The notes beneath the pieces were generated by a model. The model was not told where the DNA came from. It saw only the letters and a program-made list of their open reading frames with translations, and ran no database searches. A stretch of DNA of 34,633 nt from Clostridia bacterium. Its GTDB lineage: Bacteria > Bacillota > Clostridia > Oscillospirales > CAG-272. Numbering within the stretch: position 1 is the first letter of the stretch; each line of letters starts with the position of its first letter. Position numbers and translations under genes: made by a program. Where the stretch lies: positions 1 to 34,633 of the forward strand of contig JAFQMO010000025.1 of assembly GCA_017414385.1 (NCBI GenBank), read 5' to 3'. This document shows, piece after piece, positions 1 to 8,780 of the stretch.

Positions 1-32
1 ACGACTGTACCACGGAGGTACAGTCGTTTTTT
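1..32 (+). terminator. Intrinsic terminator of a rightward gene left of the window
   Basis: A perfect 10-bp inverted repeat (1-10 with 18-27, 7-nt loop) is followed by a T run at 28-32. On the plus strand this is a textbook rho-independent terminator, probably ending a gene outside the window that converges on pheT. Whether it also stops pheT on the minus strand depends on bases before position 1. Confidence 0.8.
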
Positions 33-47
33 GATATTGAAATGGCA

Positions 48-2465
48 TCAGCGAAGCTCTGCGCCATGCATAAACGAAAGCTTCTTGAGTGTCTTTGCAA
101 CGTACTTGTCGATCTCTTCGCCGGTAAACTCGTGATCATCGGGGGTGAAGACGATATTGAACGCCATAGACTTCTTTCCCTCTCCGATTTGCTTACCGCG
201 ATATACGTCAAACAGCGTAACCTTTGTGATATACTTGCAAGAGGTTGCAATCGCATCCTCAAGCTGTGCACACGTAACGTCTTCTGCGACAACAAGTGCA
301 AGGTCACGTGTTTCCTCCGCAAACTTACTGACCGGTCTGTAAACAATCTGCGTGTTCAAATACGGAGAAAGGATCTCATAATCGAGCTCGCAAAAGAATA
401 CGGGCTTTTCAATCGCAAGCTCCGCGCAGAGATCGTGCGCCAGACGACCAATATAACCGATCTCCTTGCCATCAACGGAAACCGTCGCCGTCATTCCGGG
501 ATGGAGGAACGGGCGCTCTCCTCTTTCAAACACGAGCTTGACACGGAATGTCTCCGCAATTGCCTCAAGCGCACCCTTCAGTGTAAAGAATGTCTCATTG
601 TCTCCAAAAGCACCGATACAGAGATGCTTCTCCTCAGAGGGGTACTCTGTCAATGGCAGACTCTTTGCACGGTAAATATTTGCTACCTCAAAGAAACGAC
701 CTGCTGTATTGCCGCGGCGAAGATTGCGAACGACCGCATTGAGCATGGAAGCGGAAAGTGTAGTACGCATCAACGAAAGATCCTCGCTGATGGGATTGAG
801 AATTCGGATCGCTGTTCTTTCTTCCGCATTCTCGGGCAGACGAAGCATATCAAGATCCTTGGGGGAGAAGAAGGAATAGAAGATCGATTCGGAATAGCCC
901 TGCTTGCAAAGCACATTCTTGAGCGCAAGCAGCTTCTTCTGTTCGGGATTACGTCCGCCAACCGTTACCGATGCATTCTTTAAGAAGGTCGGCGTGATGT
1001 GCTCATATCCGTAAGAGCGGATGACCTCCTCTGCGATATCCTGTACGTGATCATCGATGTCCTCACGGTATGCAGGGACCATCAAATGAAGATCGTCACC
1101 TTCAATGCTCGGTTCAAATCCGAGTGCACCCAAATGACGGAGGATCTCCTCCTCTGGAACCTCGATACCGAGCAATGCATTCATTTTCGAGATGCTGACC
1201 GTCAGCGGATGGGACTCTGTGGAATTACCGGAGGACACCTCAATGTGCACACCGGAAACAGTTCCGCATTCCAATTCCTCCATCAGATGAAGCGCACGGC
1301 GCATACCGAGCTGTGTGGAATACTCATCAACCCCCTTTTCAAAGCGGGAAGAGGAATCGGAGGACTGACCAAGGGCACGGGACGTCTTTCTGACGTTATC
1401 ACGTGCAAACTTTGCCGCCTCAAATACAATGTTCTTCGTAGTATCCTTGATTTCTGAATTCAAACCGCCCATGATACCCGCCAAAGCAACAGGCTTATTA
1501 CCGTCACAAATGACGAGATTCTCACTTGTGAGCTTGAATTCCTTCTCATCAAGTGTTACGATGGTCTCACCGTCCTGTGCACGTCTGACAACGATCTCGT
1601 TCTTCTCAAGATCGGCCAAATCAAATGCGTGCATCGGCTGACCGAATTCCTTCAGTACATAGTTTGTGATATCCACCGCATTGGAAATGGAATTGATGCC
1701 GACGAGTGAAAGTCTGCGGCGCATCCATGCGGGCGACGGACCGATCTTCACATCGGAAACATAGTGTGCAATATAACGCGGACAAAGGTCGGGAGCTTCG
1801 ACAGACACAGAAAAATCGAGTGTCCGATCGCTCTCTGTATAAGAGAGCTCCGGCATGCGGAAGGGCTTTTTCAGAACAGCTGCAACCTCACGTGCAATAC
1901 CGATGATCGACTGACAGTCGGGACGATTTGCAGTAATGCTGATATCAAAAATATAATCATCCAGACCGAGAAGCGGCTTTACGTCAGCGCCAAGCTCAGC
2001 ATCCTCCGGCAAAACGAGAAGCCCGTTATAGCCGGCACCGGGATACATATCCTCGGATACACCAAGCTCTGTTCCGGAACAAAGCATACCGTTGGACTCC
2101 TCTCCGCGCAGCTTGCCCTTCTTGATCGTCATCACACCCTCAATGGTAACGTGATCCTTTGCAGTCGCGTATACGGTTGCACCGATCATTGCGACCGGAT
2201 ATTTACCGCCGACACGGACATTATCCGCACCGCAGCAGATCTGCTGTGTGCCATGCGGGCCCATATTGACCTGACAAACGTGAATGTGTGTATCGGGGAT
2301 CGGCACGCAGGTCTCGACAAGACCGACAACAACGCCGGAAATATCTGCGCCAACCTCCTTTAATTCTTCAACCTCAAAGCCGGCGGAGAACAGAAGCGAT
2401 TCCAATTCCTTCGCCGTTACATCAATATCAACATATTCCTTCAACCAACTTAACGGTGCTAACAT
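48..2465 (-). CDS. pheT: Phenylalanine--tRNA ligase beta subunit
   Basis: Beta subunit of the (alpha-beta)2 phenylalanyl-tRNA synthetase, which charges tRNA-Phe in the cytoplasm. The 805-aa protein has the usual bacterial length. It opens with SWLKEYVDID and carries an EMAP/OB-type tRNA-binding domain (about 40-150), the B3/4 editing region and B5 domain in the middle, and a C-terminal FDX-ACB anticodon-binding domain containing RPVSKFAEETRDLALVV. The ATG at 2465 is chosen because AGGAGGG lies 8-9 nt upstream and the family N-terminus begins there. An upstream in-frame start would add 14 residues overlapping pheS. It follows pheS by 19 nt and is co-transcribed under the same T-box. Nothing is truncated. 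Confidence 0.97.
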   Translation of the reverse strand: MLAPLSWLKEYVDIDVTAKELESLLFSAGFEVEELKEVGADISGVVVGLVETCVPIPDTHIHVCQVNMGPHGTQQICCGADNVRVGGKYPVAMIGATVYATAKDHVTIEGVMTIKKGKLRGEESNGMLCSGTELGVSEDMYPGAGYNGLLVLPEDAELGADVKPLLGLDDYIFDISITANRPDCQSIIGIAREVAAVLKKPFRMPELSYTESDRTLDFSVSVEAPDLCPRYIAHYVSDVKIGPSPAWMRRRLSLVGINSISNAVDITNYVLKEFGQPMHAFDLADLEKNEIVVRRAQDGETIVTLDEKEFKLTSENLVICDGNKPVALAGIMGGLNSEIKDTTKNIVFEAAKFARDNVRKTSRALGQSSDSSSRFEKGVDEYSTQLGMRRALHLMEELECGTVSGVHIEVSSGNSTESHPLTVSISKMNALLGIEVPEEEILRHLGALGFEPSIEGDDLHLMVPAYREDIDDHVQDIAEEVIRSYGYEHITPTFLKNASVTVGGRNPEQKKLLALKNVLCKQGYSESIFYSFFSPKDLDMLRLPENAEERTAIRILNPISEDLSLMRTTLSASMLNAVVRNLRRGNTAGRFFEVANIYRAKSLPLTEYPSEEKHLCIGAFGDNETFFTLKGALEAIAETFRVKLVFERGERPFLHPGMTATVSVDGKEIGYIGRLAHDLCAELAIEKPVFFCELDYEILSPYLNTQIVYRPVSKFAEETRDLALVVAEDVTCAQLEDAIATSCKYITKVTLFDVYRGKQIGEGKKSMAFNIVFTPDDHEFTGEEIDKYVAKTLKKLSFMHGAELR

Positions 2466-2484
2466 GGTATTCTTCCCTCCTGCC

Positions 2485-3513
2485 TTAATTCTTGAACTGA
2501 TCAGCAAATCTGGTATCCGATTCGAAAAGCGCCTTGATGTTATTGATACCGTACTTCAGCATTGCGATACGCTCAACACCCATACCGAATGCAAATCCGG
2601 AATAAACATCGGGATCGATACCACAGTTCTCAAGAACATGACGGTTCACCATACCCGCGCCGAGAACCTCGATCCAGCCTGTTCCCTTACAAAGCTTACA
2701 GCCTGCGCCGCCGCAAGCAAAGCATGACACGTCGACCTCAACGGAAGGCTCAGTGAAGGGGAAATAGGAGGGACGCAGACGTGTCTTTACACCCTCACCG
2801 AAAATACGCTGAGAAAAGATGTCAAGCATTCCCTGCAGATCACAGACGGAAATGTTTTTATCAACAACAAGTCCCTCCATCTGTGAGAACATCGGAGAGT
2901 GCGTTGCATCGTCATCGGAGCGGAAAACCTTACCGGGAGAAAGGATCTTGATCGGCGGCTTTGCGTTCTCCATAACATGGATCTGTCCCGCAGAGGTCTG
3001 TGTGCGAAGCAGGAAATCCTCGGAAACATAGAAGGTATCCTGCATATCACGTGCAGGGTGATCCTTGGGGGTATTCAATGCTGTGAAATTATAGTAATCG
3101 TTTTCAATCTCATTTCCTTCAAAGATCTCAAAGCCCATACCTGAGAAAATGTCGATGAGCTCATTGATGATCAATGTGTCAGGATGCAGTGCGCCTGGTG
3201 TATGCATAACACCGGGCATTGTGACGTCGATCTCTTCTGCTTTATTTTTGAGAGCGAGCTCCTTAGCCTTGATCTGCGCGTCATAGAGGTCAAACTGCTC
3301 TGTTGCCCAAGTTTTGAGCTCGTTCACGATCTTACCGAAAACGGGACGCTCCTCCTTGGTCAGATCCTTCATCGCCTTCATCAGCTGAGCGATCTGTCCC
3401 TCCTTATTATCCAGAAACTTCTTTCTGAACTCATACAATGCCGCCGAGGTCTCGATCGACGCAATCTGCCCCTCGATCTCTTCCCGTATTTGACGTACCT
3501 TATCTTCCATCAT
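2485..3513 (-). CDS. pheS: Phenylalanine--tRNA ligase alpha subunit
   Basis: Catalytic alpha subunit of phenylalanyl-tRNA synthetase, 342 aa, normal for the family. Residues 1-90 form the N-terminal coiled-coil arm. The class II core follows: [20 protein letters not shown] leads to motif 2, [20 protein letters not shown], and motif 3 lies near the C-terminus in [15 protein letters not shown] cysteine cluster, [17 protein letters not shown], sits in the insertion seen in many clostridial PheS proteins. The ATG at 3513 is preferred (AGGA about 10 nt upstream); an adjacent ATG at 3510 is the alternative. It is the first gene after a T-box attenuator, so it should be induced when tRNA-Phe is uncharged. 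Confidence 0.97.
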   Translation of the reverse strand: MMEDKVRQIREEIEGQIASIETSAALYEFRKKFLDNKEGQIAQLMKAMKDLTKEERPVFGKIVNELKTWATEQFDLYDAQIKAKELALKNKAEEIDVTMPGVMHTPGALHPDTLIINELIDIFSGMGFEIFEGNEIENDYYNFTALNTPKDHPARDMQDTFYVSEDFLLRTQTSAGQIHVMENAKPPIKILSPGKVFRSDDDATHSPMFSQMEGLVVDKNISVCDLQGMLDIFSQRIFGEGVKTRLRPSYFPFTEPSVEVDVSCFACGGAGCKLCKGTGWIEVLGAGMVNRHVLENCGIDPDVYSGFAFGMGVERIAMLKYGINNIKALFESDTRFADQFKN

Positions 3514-3545
3514 GGTGATCGGTTCCTTTCTGCTTGATATCAAAA

Positions 3546-3581
3546 TAAAAAACACCCCGTCCCGAATACTTCAGGACGGGG
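3546..3581 (-). terminator. T-box attenuator terminator
   Basis: The minus-strand stem CCCCGTCC/GGACGGGG (3574-3581 with 3555-3562) is followed by a T run at 3547-3552. It is the conditional terminator of the T-box and competes with the antiterminator that contains the T-box sequence. Confidence 0.9.
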
Positions 3582-3814
3582 ACGTTATGTTCCCGTGGTA
3601 CCACCTGAATTCCCGTTTTCTGCGGGCAACTCATAAGACCGTATGACGGAGGTCACCCGTGACAACCTACCGGGAAATGAATTCCGTTCAGCCGTCCTGC
3701 TCCAAAGGGAAATGCCTCACTATCCTCAGGTTCATCGCTTACAGCCTACGACGATGACTCTCTGTCCCCGATTATAACAACAAAGCTGCCTTCTTCTTCG
3801 CATTTCAAAATATC
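3546..3814 (-). promoter_or_regulatory. T-box leader of pheST
   Basis: The minus-strand leader carries the signature AGGTGGTACCAC at 3595-3606 (the T-box that pairs with uncharged tRNA NCCA), an AGAGAG kink-turn-like element near 3760, and an intrinsic terminator just before pheS. The expected specifier for phenylalanine is UUC; a UUC triplet at 3709-3711, within the 3' side of the putative Stem I (AUUUCCC context), is the best candidate. The transcript probably starts near 3814. Known mechanism: uncharged tRNA-Phe binds the specifier and T-box, the antiterminator forms and pheST is transcribed. The 382-bp gap between pheS and the amidase is filled by this element and its promoter. Confidence 0.92.
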
Positions 3815-3820
3815 ACTCTC

Positions 3821-3849
3821 AGTATACCATATTTTGATCTGTTTTGCAA
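3821..3849 (-). promoter_or_regulatory. Promoter of the pheST T-box transcript
   Basis: The -35 TTGCAA (3844-3849), a 17-bp spacer and the -10 TATACT (3821-3826) on the minus strand form a good sigma-A promoter directly upstream of the T-box leader. Confidence 0.85.
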
Positions 3850-3895
3850 GTGTTTTTTCAAAGATTTTTGTTTTCTTGCGGCAATTGGACACTTA

Positions 3896-4954
3896 TCAAC
3901 CCAAATCCGCAGAGCGGATATAAGCGATCACGCCGTCAACGATCCCCTTCGCCGCATCCTCCCGCCATGCGGGATCAAGCATATTGGCAGCATCCGTCTG
4001 ATTTGTCACAAAGCCGACCTCACACAAAACACTCGGCACGCCGATCTCACGTATTACGTAATACGCTTGATCCTCCGTCATGTCCTTGACAAGAGGTTTC
4101 GGTGCCGAATCCCCCATCATAAGACCGAATGCGTTTGCAATGTTGGTCGCAAGCGCCATGGTGGCGCTGTTCCGTTCCTTTGTCATGGTATCATTCTGAT
4201 GAAGATATATCCGCATTCCGCTGACATTCGGATTATCCGGAATACTGTCACAATGGATCGAGACAAACAGATCAATATCCTGACCGTTTGCAAGATCTGC
4301 ACGGTCCTGCGGTGTCAGCAAGACAAGGTTTCGCAGAGGCGGTTCCCCACCGTCTGCCGCACTGATACGGCCATCAACCGCATTGGTATCATGAGTCATA
4401 ATCACAGTAACGCCCATAGACTCAAGAAAACGCTGTGCACGGAGCGCGATATCCAAATTGACGGTTGCCTCGTTGGTTTCCCCAAGTAATTGCGACGCGG
4501 TCCCAATGTCATCGAACCCGTGTCCGGCATCAAGCATCACGACCCACTGATCCGTATAATCCAGGACCTTATACGGTGTTCCGACGATCTCTACCATATT
4601 CTCTTCGGGTGCACTCTCCGGCGGTATCTCCTCAGCCGTTACCTCCGTAGATGTATCCCCTGCGGGCTCCGTATCGGAGGTATCCTCTGCCCGATCGGTA
4701 ATACATGCCGTATCCTGTGTATCCGTCACCTCCGAATCATCCGTTTCAGCAGGATCGGTCTGCACCTCGTTCTGCCCCCAAAACGAAAAATGCGGAAACC
4801 CATTCTCATTTTCCAAAAGCCATGAGACGAAAAAAGCAGACAACACTACCGTTAATGCCACAAGAACGGCAATGATGGAAAGATTACGCAAGAGTGTATT
4901 CTTTTGTCTTCGCGTAGTACCCAAATAGATACCCGTAGTTCTCTTTTTTGCCAT
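3896..4954 (-). CDS. N-acetylmuramoyl-L-alanine amidase, membrane-anchored (Amidase_3)
   Basis: Predicted zinc amidase that cleaves the MurNAc-L-Ala bond of peptidoglycan outside the membrane. Of 352 residues, 1-22 are basic and cytoplasmic, and 23-47 form one transmembrane segment or uncleaved signal anchor. Residues 60-120 are an acidic Thr/Ser/Asp/Glu-rich linker, and 135-350 are the Amidase_3 domain. The expected zinc ligands are present: His145 (LDAGHG), Glu162 (ETNEAT) and His234 (VSIHCDS). Catalytic Glu312 lies in LCEVGF. The ATG at 4954 has an AGGGGG Shine-Dalgarno rather far upstream (about 13 nt). It appears monocistronic. A sporulation CwlD-like or growth-related role cannot be separated from the sequence alone. 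Confidence 0.93.
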   Translation of the reverse strand: MAKKRTTGIYLGTTRRQKNTLLRNLSIIAVLVALTVVLSAFFVSWLLENENGFPHFSFWGQNEVQTDPAETDDSEVTDTQDTACITDRAEDTSDTEPAGDTSTEVTAEEIPPESAPEENMVEIVGTPYKVLDYTDQWVVMLDAGHGFDDIGTASQLLGETNEATVNLDIALRAQRFLESMGVTVIMTHDTNAVDGRISAADGGEPPLRNLVLLTPQDRADLANGQDIDLFVSIHCDSIPDNPNVSGMRIYLHQNDTMTKERNSATMALATNIANAFGLMMGDSAPKPLVKDMTEDQAYYVIREIGVPSVLCEVGFVTNQTDAANMLDPAWREDAAKGIVDGVIAYIRSADLG

Positions 4955-5013
4955 ATTCTGATATGATCCACCCCCTCGGTCTGCCCAAGGGAGATACCCT
5001 TCATTTTTTGTTC

Positions 5014-5019
5014 AGTATA
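5014..5019 (-). promoter_or_regulatory. Possible -10 element for the amidase gene
   Basis: TATACT on the minus strand lies about 60 nt upstream of the amidase start. No convincing -35 is seen at 17 bp, so this is a weak call. Confidence 0.35.
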
Positions 5020-5123
5020 GCACGAAAATATGACATACACATGAACGTTTCCCTTTTTCCCGACGAAAAAAGACAAATCTTTTCACAGATCCTGTAATGA
5101 AAAAAGAAATTTCTCATTTTCTA

Positions 5124-5152
5124 TTGACAATCATGATGGAATGTGATATAAT
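5124..5152 (+). promoter_or_regulatory. Perfect consensus promoter of tRNA-Gly
   Basis: TTGACA at 5124-5129, exactly 17 bp, then TATAAT at 5147-5152. All twelve hexamer bases match the sigma-A consensus, as expected for a strong stable-RNA promoter. Transcription should start near 5159. Confidence 0.93.
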
Positions 5153-5187
5153 ATATGTTGTTGAGGGGAGGTTCCCCGATTCGATTT

Positions 5188-5263
5188 GCGGATTTAGCTC
5201 ATTTGGTAGAGCGCGACCTTGCCAAGGTCGAGGTGGCGGGTTCGAGCCCCGTAATCCGCTCCA
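5188..5263 (+). tRNA. tRNA-Gly (anticodon GCC)
   Basis: A complete cloverleaf: acceptor GCGGATT (5188-5194) pairs with AATCCGC (5253-5259). The anticodon loop CTTGCCAAG reads GCC, the T-arm contains GGTTCGAGCCC, and the 3' CCA is encoded at 5261-5263. It is a single tRNA gene with its own promoter and terminator, placed between the divergent amidase gene and the 3' end of the his operon. GCC decodes GGC and GGU. Confidence 0.97.
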
Positions 5264-5264
5264 G

Positions 5265-5300
5265 ATTCCGTACACCAGTGTGTACGGAATTTTTCTTTTT
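5265..5300 (+). terminator. Terminator of tRNA-Gly
   Basis: A perfect 11-bp stem (5265-5275 with 5280-5290, 4-nt loop) is followed by TTTTCTTTTT. It begins two bases after the encoded CCA. Confidence 0.93.
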
Positions 5301-5311
5301 GTCAAAAGGAC

Positions 5312-5350
5312 AAAAAAGCGGTGAGCCGGAATACTCACCGCTTTTGTATT
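5312..5350. terminator. Bidirectional terminator at the end of the his operon
   Basis: Stem AAAAGCGGTGAG (5314-5325) pairs perfectly with CTCACCGCTTTT (5334-5345). U-rich tracts follow on both strands. It lies 8 bp past the hisIE stop, so it mainly ends the his operon on the minus strand, and it backs up the tRNA-Gly terminator on the plus strand. Confidence 0.88.
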
Positions 5351-5357
5351 TTTGGGA

Positions 5358-6008
5358 TCAGCTTGTCATCTTTTCCTGCTTGACCTTATGATCGATCACG
5401 TGACGGGAAGCAAGCTCCTTATGTACATCCTCAAGAGAGATGCCCATCTCAATCATCATGACCATGATATGATACGCAAGATCTGCGATCTCATATACCG
5501 TCTCCTTTTTGTCATCGGACTTTGCTGCAATGATGACCTCAGTGCTCTCCTCGCCGACCTTCTTCAAAATCTTATCGATACCCTTTTCGAAAAGATACGT
5601 GGTATACGAGCCCTCTTTTTTCTCCAGCTTTCTGCCGATGAGCATCTGCATCAGATTTTCAAGAGAGAACGCATGCAGCTCATCACTTTCGTAAACAGGC
5701 TTGGTAAAGCAGCTCTCTGTACCTGTGTGACATGCAGGACCGTCCTTCTCCACCATGACGACCAATGCATCATTATCGCAGTCAGCTGTGATGGAAACGA
5801 TATGCTGATAATTCCCGCTCGTTTCTCCCTTCAGCCAGATCTCCTCTCTGGAGCGGCTCCAGAAGCAGGTAAGTCCACGCTCCATGGAGATGGCAAGGCT
5901 TTCGCGGTTCATATAAGCAAGCGTCAGCACCTCTTTGGTAATTGCATCGACCACGATCGCGGGGATCAGGCCGTTTTCATCAAATTTCAATTCTTCAATT
6001 GCTATCAT
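5358..6008 (-). CDS. hisIE: Bifunctional phosphoribosyl-AMP cyclohydrolase / phosphoribosyl-ATP pyrophosphatase
   Basis: Catalyses steps 2 and 3 of histidine synthesis: HisE hydrolyses PR-ATP to PR-AMP and HisI opens the PR-AMP purine ring. In this 216-aa fusion, HisI occupies about residues 1-115 with the metal-binding stretch [19 protein letters not shown]. HisE follows at about 120-210 with [17 protein letters not shown]. The ATG at 6008 is chosen because MIAIEELKF is the family-like start and GAGAGGGA lies upstream. A start at 6068 would add 20 residues overlapping hisF. It is the last gene of the his operon, 28 nt after hisF and just before the terminator. Confidence 0.95.
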   Translation of the reverse strand: MIAIEELKFDENGLIPAIVVDAITKEVLTLAYMNRESLAISMERGLTCFWSRSREEIWLKGETSGNYQHIVSITADCDNDALVVMVEKDGPACHTGTESCFTKPVYESDELHAFSLENLMQMLIGRKLEKKEGSYTTYLFEKGIDKILKKVGEESTEVIIAAKSDDKKETVYEIADLAYHIMVMMIEMGISLEDVHKELASRHVIDHKVKQEKMTS

Positions 6009-6036
6009 TGTTTTTCCCTCTCTTTTCAAATACACA

Positions 6037-6795
6037 TTACAAGCGCATCGGAATTCCGTGATCTGCAAGCGAACGCTTCAAATCGGGAATCATGATCTCT
6101 CCGAAATGGAAGACAGAGGCCGCAAGTCCAGCATCGACCTTCGGCAAGGTCGAGAATAACGTTACAAAGTCATTCACGCTTCCTGCACCGCCCGACGCAA
6201 TGACAGGTACATCTACCGCGTCACATACCGCTGCAAGCATTTCAAGATCAAATCCGTTTTTTACACCGTCTGTATCGATGGAATTCAGAACGACCTCATC
6301 CGCCCCAAGATCTACACAATGGCGGATCCATGAGATCGCTTCCATGCCCGTGTTCTCTCTGCCGCCCTTTGCGAATACACGGAAGACACCGTCTACACGC
6401 TTTACATCGGCAGAAATCACCACGCACTGATCGCCATAACGCTTCGCTGCATCGTAGATGAGCTGCGGATTACGGATCGCACCCGAGTTCACCGATACCT
6501 TATCCGCGCCGCACTTCAAAACGCGGTCAAAATCATCTACCGTATTGATGCCGCCGCCAACAGTCAGCGGAATAAAGATCGTTTTGGCGACATCACACAA
6601 AATATCGGTAAAAAGCCGTCTTCCCTCTGCCGAGGCGGTGATGTCATAAAAGACGAGCTCATCCGCACCGCAGTCACTGTAGTATTTCGCAAGCGCCACA
6701 GGGGAGGACACATCGGATAATCCTTCAAAATTCACACCCTTGACCACACGTCCGTCCTTGACGTCCAAACAGGGAATGATCCGTTTCGTAATCAT
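6037..6795 (-). CDS. hisF: Imidazole glycerol phosphate synthase, cyclase subunit
   Basis: TIM-barrel cyclase of IGP synthase. It takes ammonia delivered by HisH and converts PRFAR to imidazole glycerol phosphate plus AICAR. The 252-aa protein shows both catalytic aspartates, in [14 protein letters not shown] near residue 10 and in [10 protein letters not shown] near residue 130. The phosphate-binding loops VGGGI and ASGGAG are also present. Its ATG overlaps the hisA stop by 4 nt (ATGA), which suggests translational coupling. Confidence 0.97.
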   Translation of the reverse strand: MITKRIIPCLDVKDGRVVKGVNFEGLSDVSSPVALAKYYSDCGADELVFYDITASAEGRRLFTDILCDVAKTIFIPLTVGGGINTVDDFDRVLKCGADKVSVNSGAIRNPQLIYDAAKRYGDQCVVISADVKRVDGVFRVFAKGGRENTGMEAISWIRHCVDLGADEVVLNSIDTDGVKNGFDLEMLAAVCDAVDVPVIASGGAGSVNDFVTLFSTLPKVDAGLAASVFHFGEIMIPDLKRSLADHGIPMRL

Positions 6796-7508
6796 TTTGC
6801 CACCTCAATCGCATCAGATATGGAGAGTGCTTTCGTATAATATGCCTTTCCGATGATCGCACCGTACAGATTCATTTCCCGCAGCGCCCGAACGTCGTCA
6901 AGGGAGGACACGCCTCCGGATGCAATAAAGTCCATTTCGTATGTTTCGCTCAAGCGCTTGTAAAGCTCACGGTTTGTACCGCACATAACGCCGTCCTTTG
7001 AAATATCGGTCACGATGACCGTACGAACACCGATCTGCTGAATCCGCATACAAAGGGCATCGACTGTCAGCTGAGACTTCTCTGTCCATCCCTTGATCGC
7101 TGCATAACCGTCCTTAAAATCCGCACCGACAGCAATACCGTCACCAAAGGATTTCACCGCCTCGCAAAGGAATGCTTCATCTGTAATCGCAGCCGTTCCC
7201 AAGATGACGCGGTTGACACCCGCTTTGAAATAGGTCTCGATCACAGGAAGCGAACGGATACCGCCCCCAACCTCAACAAAGAGGTCCTTTTGACCGATGA
7301 TCCTTTTCACAGTTGAAAGATTTGGGGTTTCTCCGCTTTTGGCACCTTCAAGGTCGACCAGGTGCAGATGCGTCGCGCCCTGCGCAAGAAAATCGTCCAC
7401 GATCTCAACGGGATCGTCACTGTACACTGTCATTTGCGCATAGTCACCCTTATACAGACGGACAGCCTTGCCGTCAAAGAGATCTATCGCAGGATAAATA
7501 ATCATCAT
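6792..7508 (-). CDS. hisA: ProFAR isomerase (HisA)
   Basis: Isomerises ProFAR to PRFAR, histidine step 4. It is a TIM barrel of about 239 aa with catalytic aspartates in YPAIDLFDGKAVRL and VTDISKDG, and phosphate loops VGGGI and ASGGVS. The start is uncertain. ATG 7508 (or 7505) gives the family-like MMIIYPAIDL but has no Shine-Dalgarno at normal distance. AAAGGAAAGGAT lies about 30 nt upstream, separated by a small hairpin (7519-7533). An in-frame ATG at 7535, placed right after that purine stretch, would add nine residues. The gene follows hisH by about 65 nt and overlaps hisF by 4 nt. Confidence 0.95.
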   Translation of the reverse strand: MMIIYPAIDLFDGKAVRLYKGDYAQMTVYSDDPVEIVDDFLAQGATHLHLVDLEGAKSGETPNLSTVKRIIGQKDLFVEVGGGIRSLPVIETYFKAGVNRVILGTAAITDEAFLCEAVKSFGDGIAVGADFKDGYAAIKGWTEKSQLTVDALCMRIQQIGVRTVIVTDISKDGVMCGTNRELYKRLSETYEMDFIASGGVSSLDDVRALREMNLYGAIIGKAYYTKALSISDAIEVAK

Positions 7509-7572
7509 TAAAACCACTGCTTGCCGCGCAAGCATCCTTTCCTTTGAAAATTCTCTGTCTGCTCGTCAAGAG

Positions 7573-8193
7573 TTACGCATGCGTTGGATACTCGACAAAT
7601 GCACGCAGAATCTGAAGTCCTACATTTCCGCTCTTTTCAGGATGGAACTGGCATCCGAATACATTTCCGTCGGCAACAGCCGCTGTCAGAGGTGCTCCGT
7701 AATCCGCAACAGCAATCACCGCATCGTCACAGCTCATCGCCGCATACGAGTGAACAAAATAAACACAATCGCCATTCTTGATGTAACGAAACAGCGGACT
7801 TTCCCCCTTGAACTGAAGCGCATTCCAGCCAATATGCGGGATCTTCAGCCCCTGCGGGATCTTACTCGCGATTGGTCTGACCTCGCCGCGGATCAGTCCA
7901 AGTCCGCGATGCTCGCCGTACTCAAAGCTTTTCTCAAACAGCATCTGCATACCGAGGCAAATACCAAGCAGCGGCTTTCCTCTCTTCGCTTCCTCAACAA
8001 CAACAAGATCAAGTCCCGTTACACGAAGCTTATTCGCCGCATCCTCAAATGCGCCGACACCGGGAAGAAGGATACGGTCGGCCGATCGAATCAAGTCGGG
8101 ATCAGCGGTAACCGTCACCTCTGCGCCGATCATATCCATGGAGCTCTTGAGGGAAAACAGATTTCCTACACCGTAGTCAACGATCGCAACCAT
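7573..8193 (-). CDS. hisH: Imidazole glycerol phosphate synthase, glutaminase subunit
   Basis: Class I glutamine amidotransferase that supplies ammonia to HisF. The protein is 206 aa. Its triad is intact: Cys in GICLGMQ, and His and Glu in CQFHPEKSG, which contrasts with the degenerate CarA in this window. The N-terminus MVAIVDYGVGN is typical. The ATG at 8193 shares one base with the hisB stop (TGATG) and has AAAGGGG upstream. A TTG at 8196 is a less likely start. It sits between hisB and hisA. Confidence 0.96.
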   Translation of the reverse strand: MVAIVDYGVGNLFSLKSSMDMIGAEVTVTADPDLIRSADRILLPGVGAFEDAANKLRVTGLDLVVVEEAKRGKPLLGICLGMQMLFEKSFEYGEHRGLGLIRGEVRPIASKIPQGLKIPHIGWNALQFKGESPLFRYIKNGDCVYFVHSYAAMSCDDAVIAVADYGAPLTAAVADGNVFGCQFHPEKSGNVGLQILRAFVEYPTHA

Positions 8194-8780
8194 CAAAGTA
8201 CCCCTTTCGTGGAAGGAATCTCATCCGCATGTGCCTCATCAATGGAAACTGCCTCACGAAGCGCACGGGCACACGCCTTAAACGCGCCTTCAATGATGTG
8301 ATGCGCATTGGTTCCCGCAAGCTTACGAATGTGCAGGGTCGCACCGCAGCTACGGCAGAAGCCCCACCAGAATTCCTCCGCAAGCTCTGTATCAAAGTCC
8401 CCGACCTTTTCTGCGGGGATCTGCATTTCGTAACCGAGGTATGCACGTCCGGAAAGGTCGATTGCAGCAAGGATCAGCGATTCGTCCATCGGAAGTATCA
8501 TGCTGCCGTAACGACAGATCCCCTTCTTATCGCCCAGTGCATTCGCAAATGCCGTTCCCAAACAAATACCGATATCCTCAACGGTATGATGTGCATCGAC
8601 CTCGATATCACCCTTACACACAACATCCAGATCAAATCGGCCGTGACGCGCAAATAGAGTCAGCATATGGTCAAGGAACCCACAGCCCGTGTTGGTCGAT
8701 GCGTGTCCTTTTCCGTCAAGACACAGCGTCAGCGAAATATCGGTCTCTGCCGTTTTTCTTTTGATCTCAGCTACTCTCAT
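8193..8780 (-). CDS. hisB: Imidazoleglycerol-phosphate dehydratase
   Basis: Dehydrates imidazole glycerol phosphate to imidazole acetol phosphate. The 195-aa protein is the single-function form. The two metal-binding motifs are visible: DAHHTVEDIGI in the first half and NAHHIIEGAFKACARAL in the second. There is no HAD-type histidinol-phosphatase domain as in E. coli HisB. The ATG at 8780 overlaps the hisC stop by 4 nt and has GGAGG about 9 nt upstream. Confidence 0.97.
   Translation of the reverse strand: MRVAEIKRKTAETDISLTLCLDGKGHASTNTGCGFLDHMLTLFARHGRFDLDVVCKGDIEVDAHHTVEDIGICLGTAFANALGDKKGICRYGSMILPMDESLILAAIDLSGRAYLGYEMQIPAEKVGDFDTELAEEFWWGFCRSCGATLHIRKLAGTNAHHIIEGAFKACARALREAVSIDEAHADEIPSTKGVL

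Noticed and set aside
42..983. A 313-codon plus-strand frame opposite pheT
   Set aside because: The same shadow effect; the pheT frame carries recognisable FDX-ACB and B5 domain sequence.
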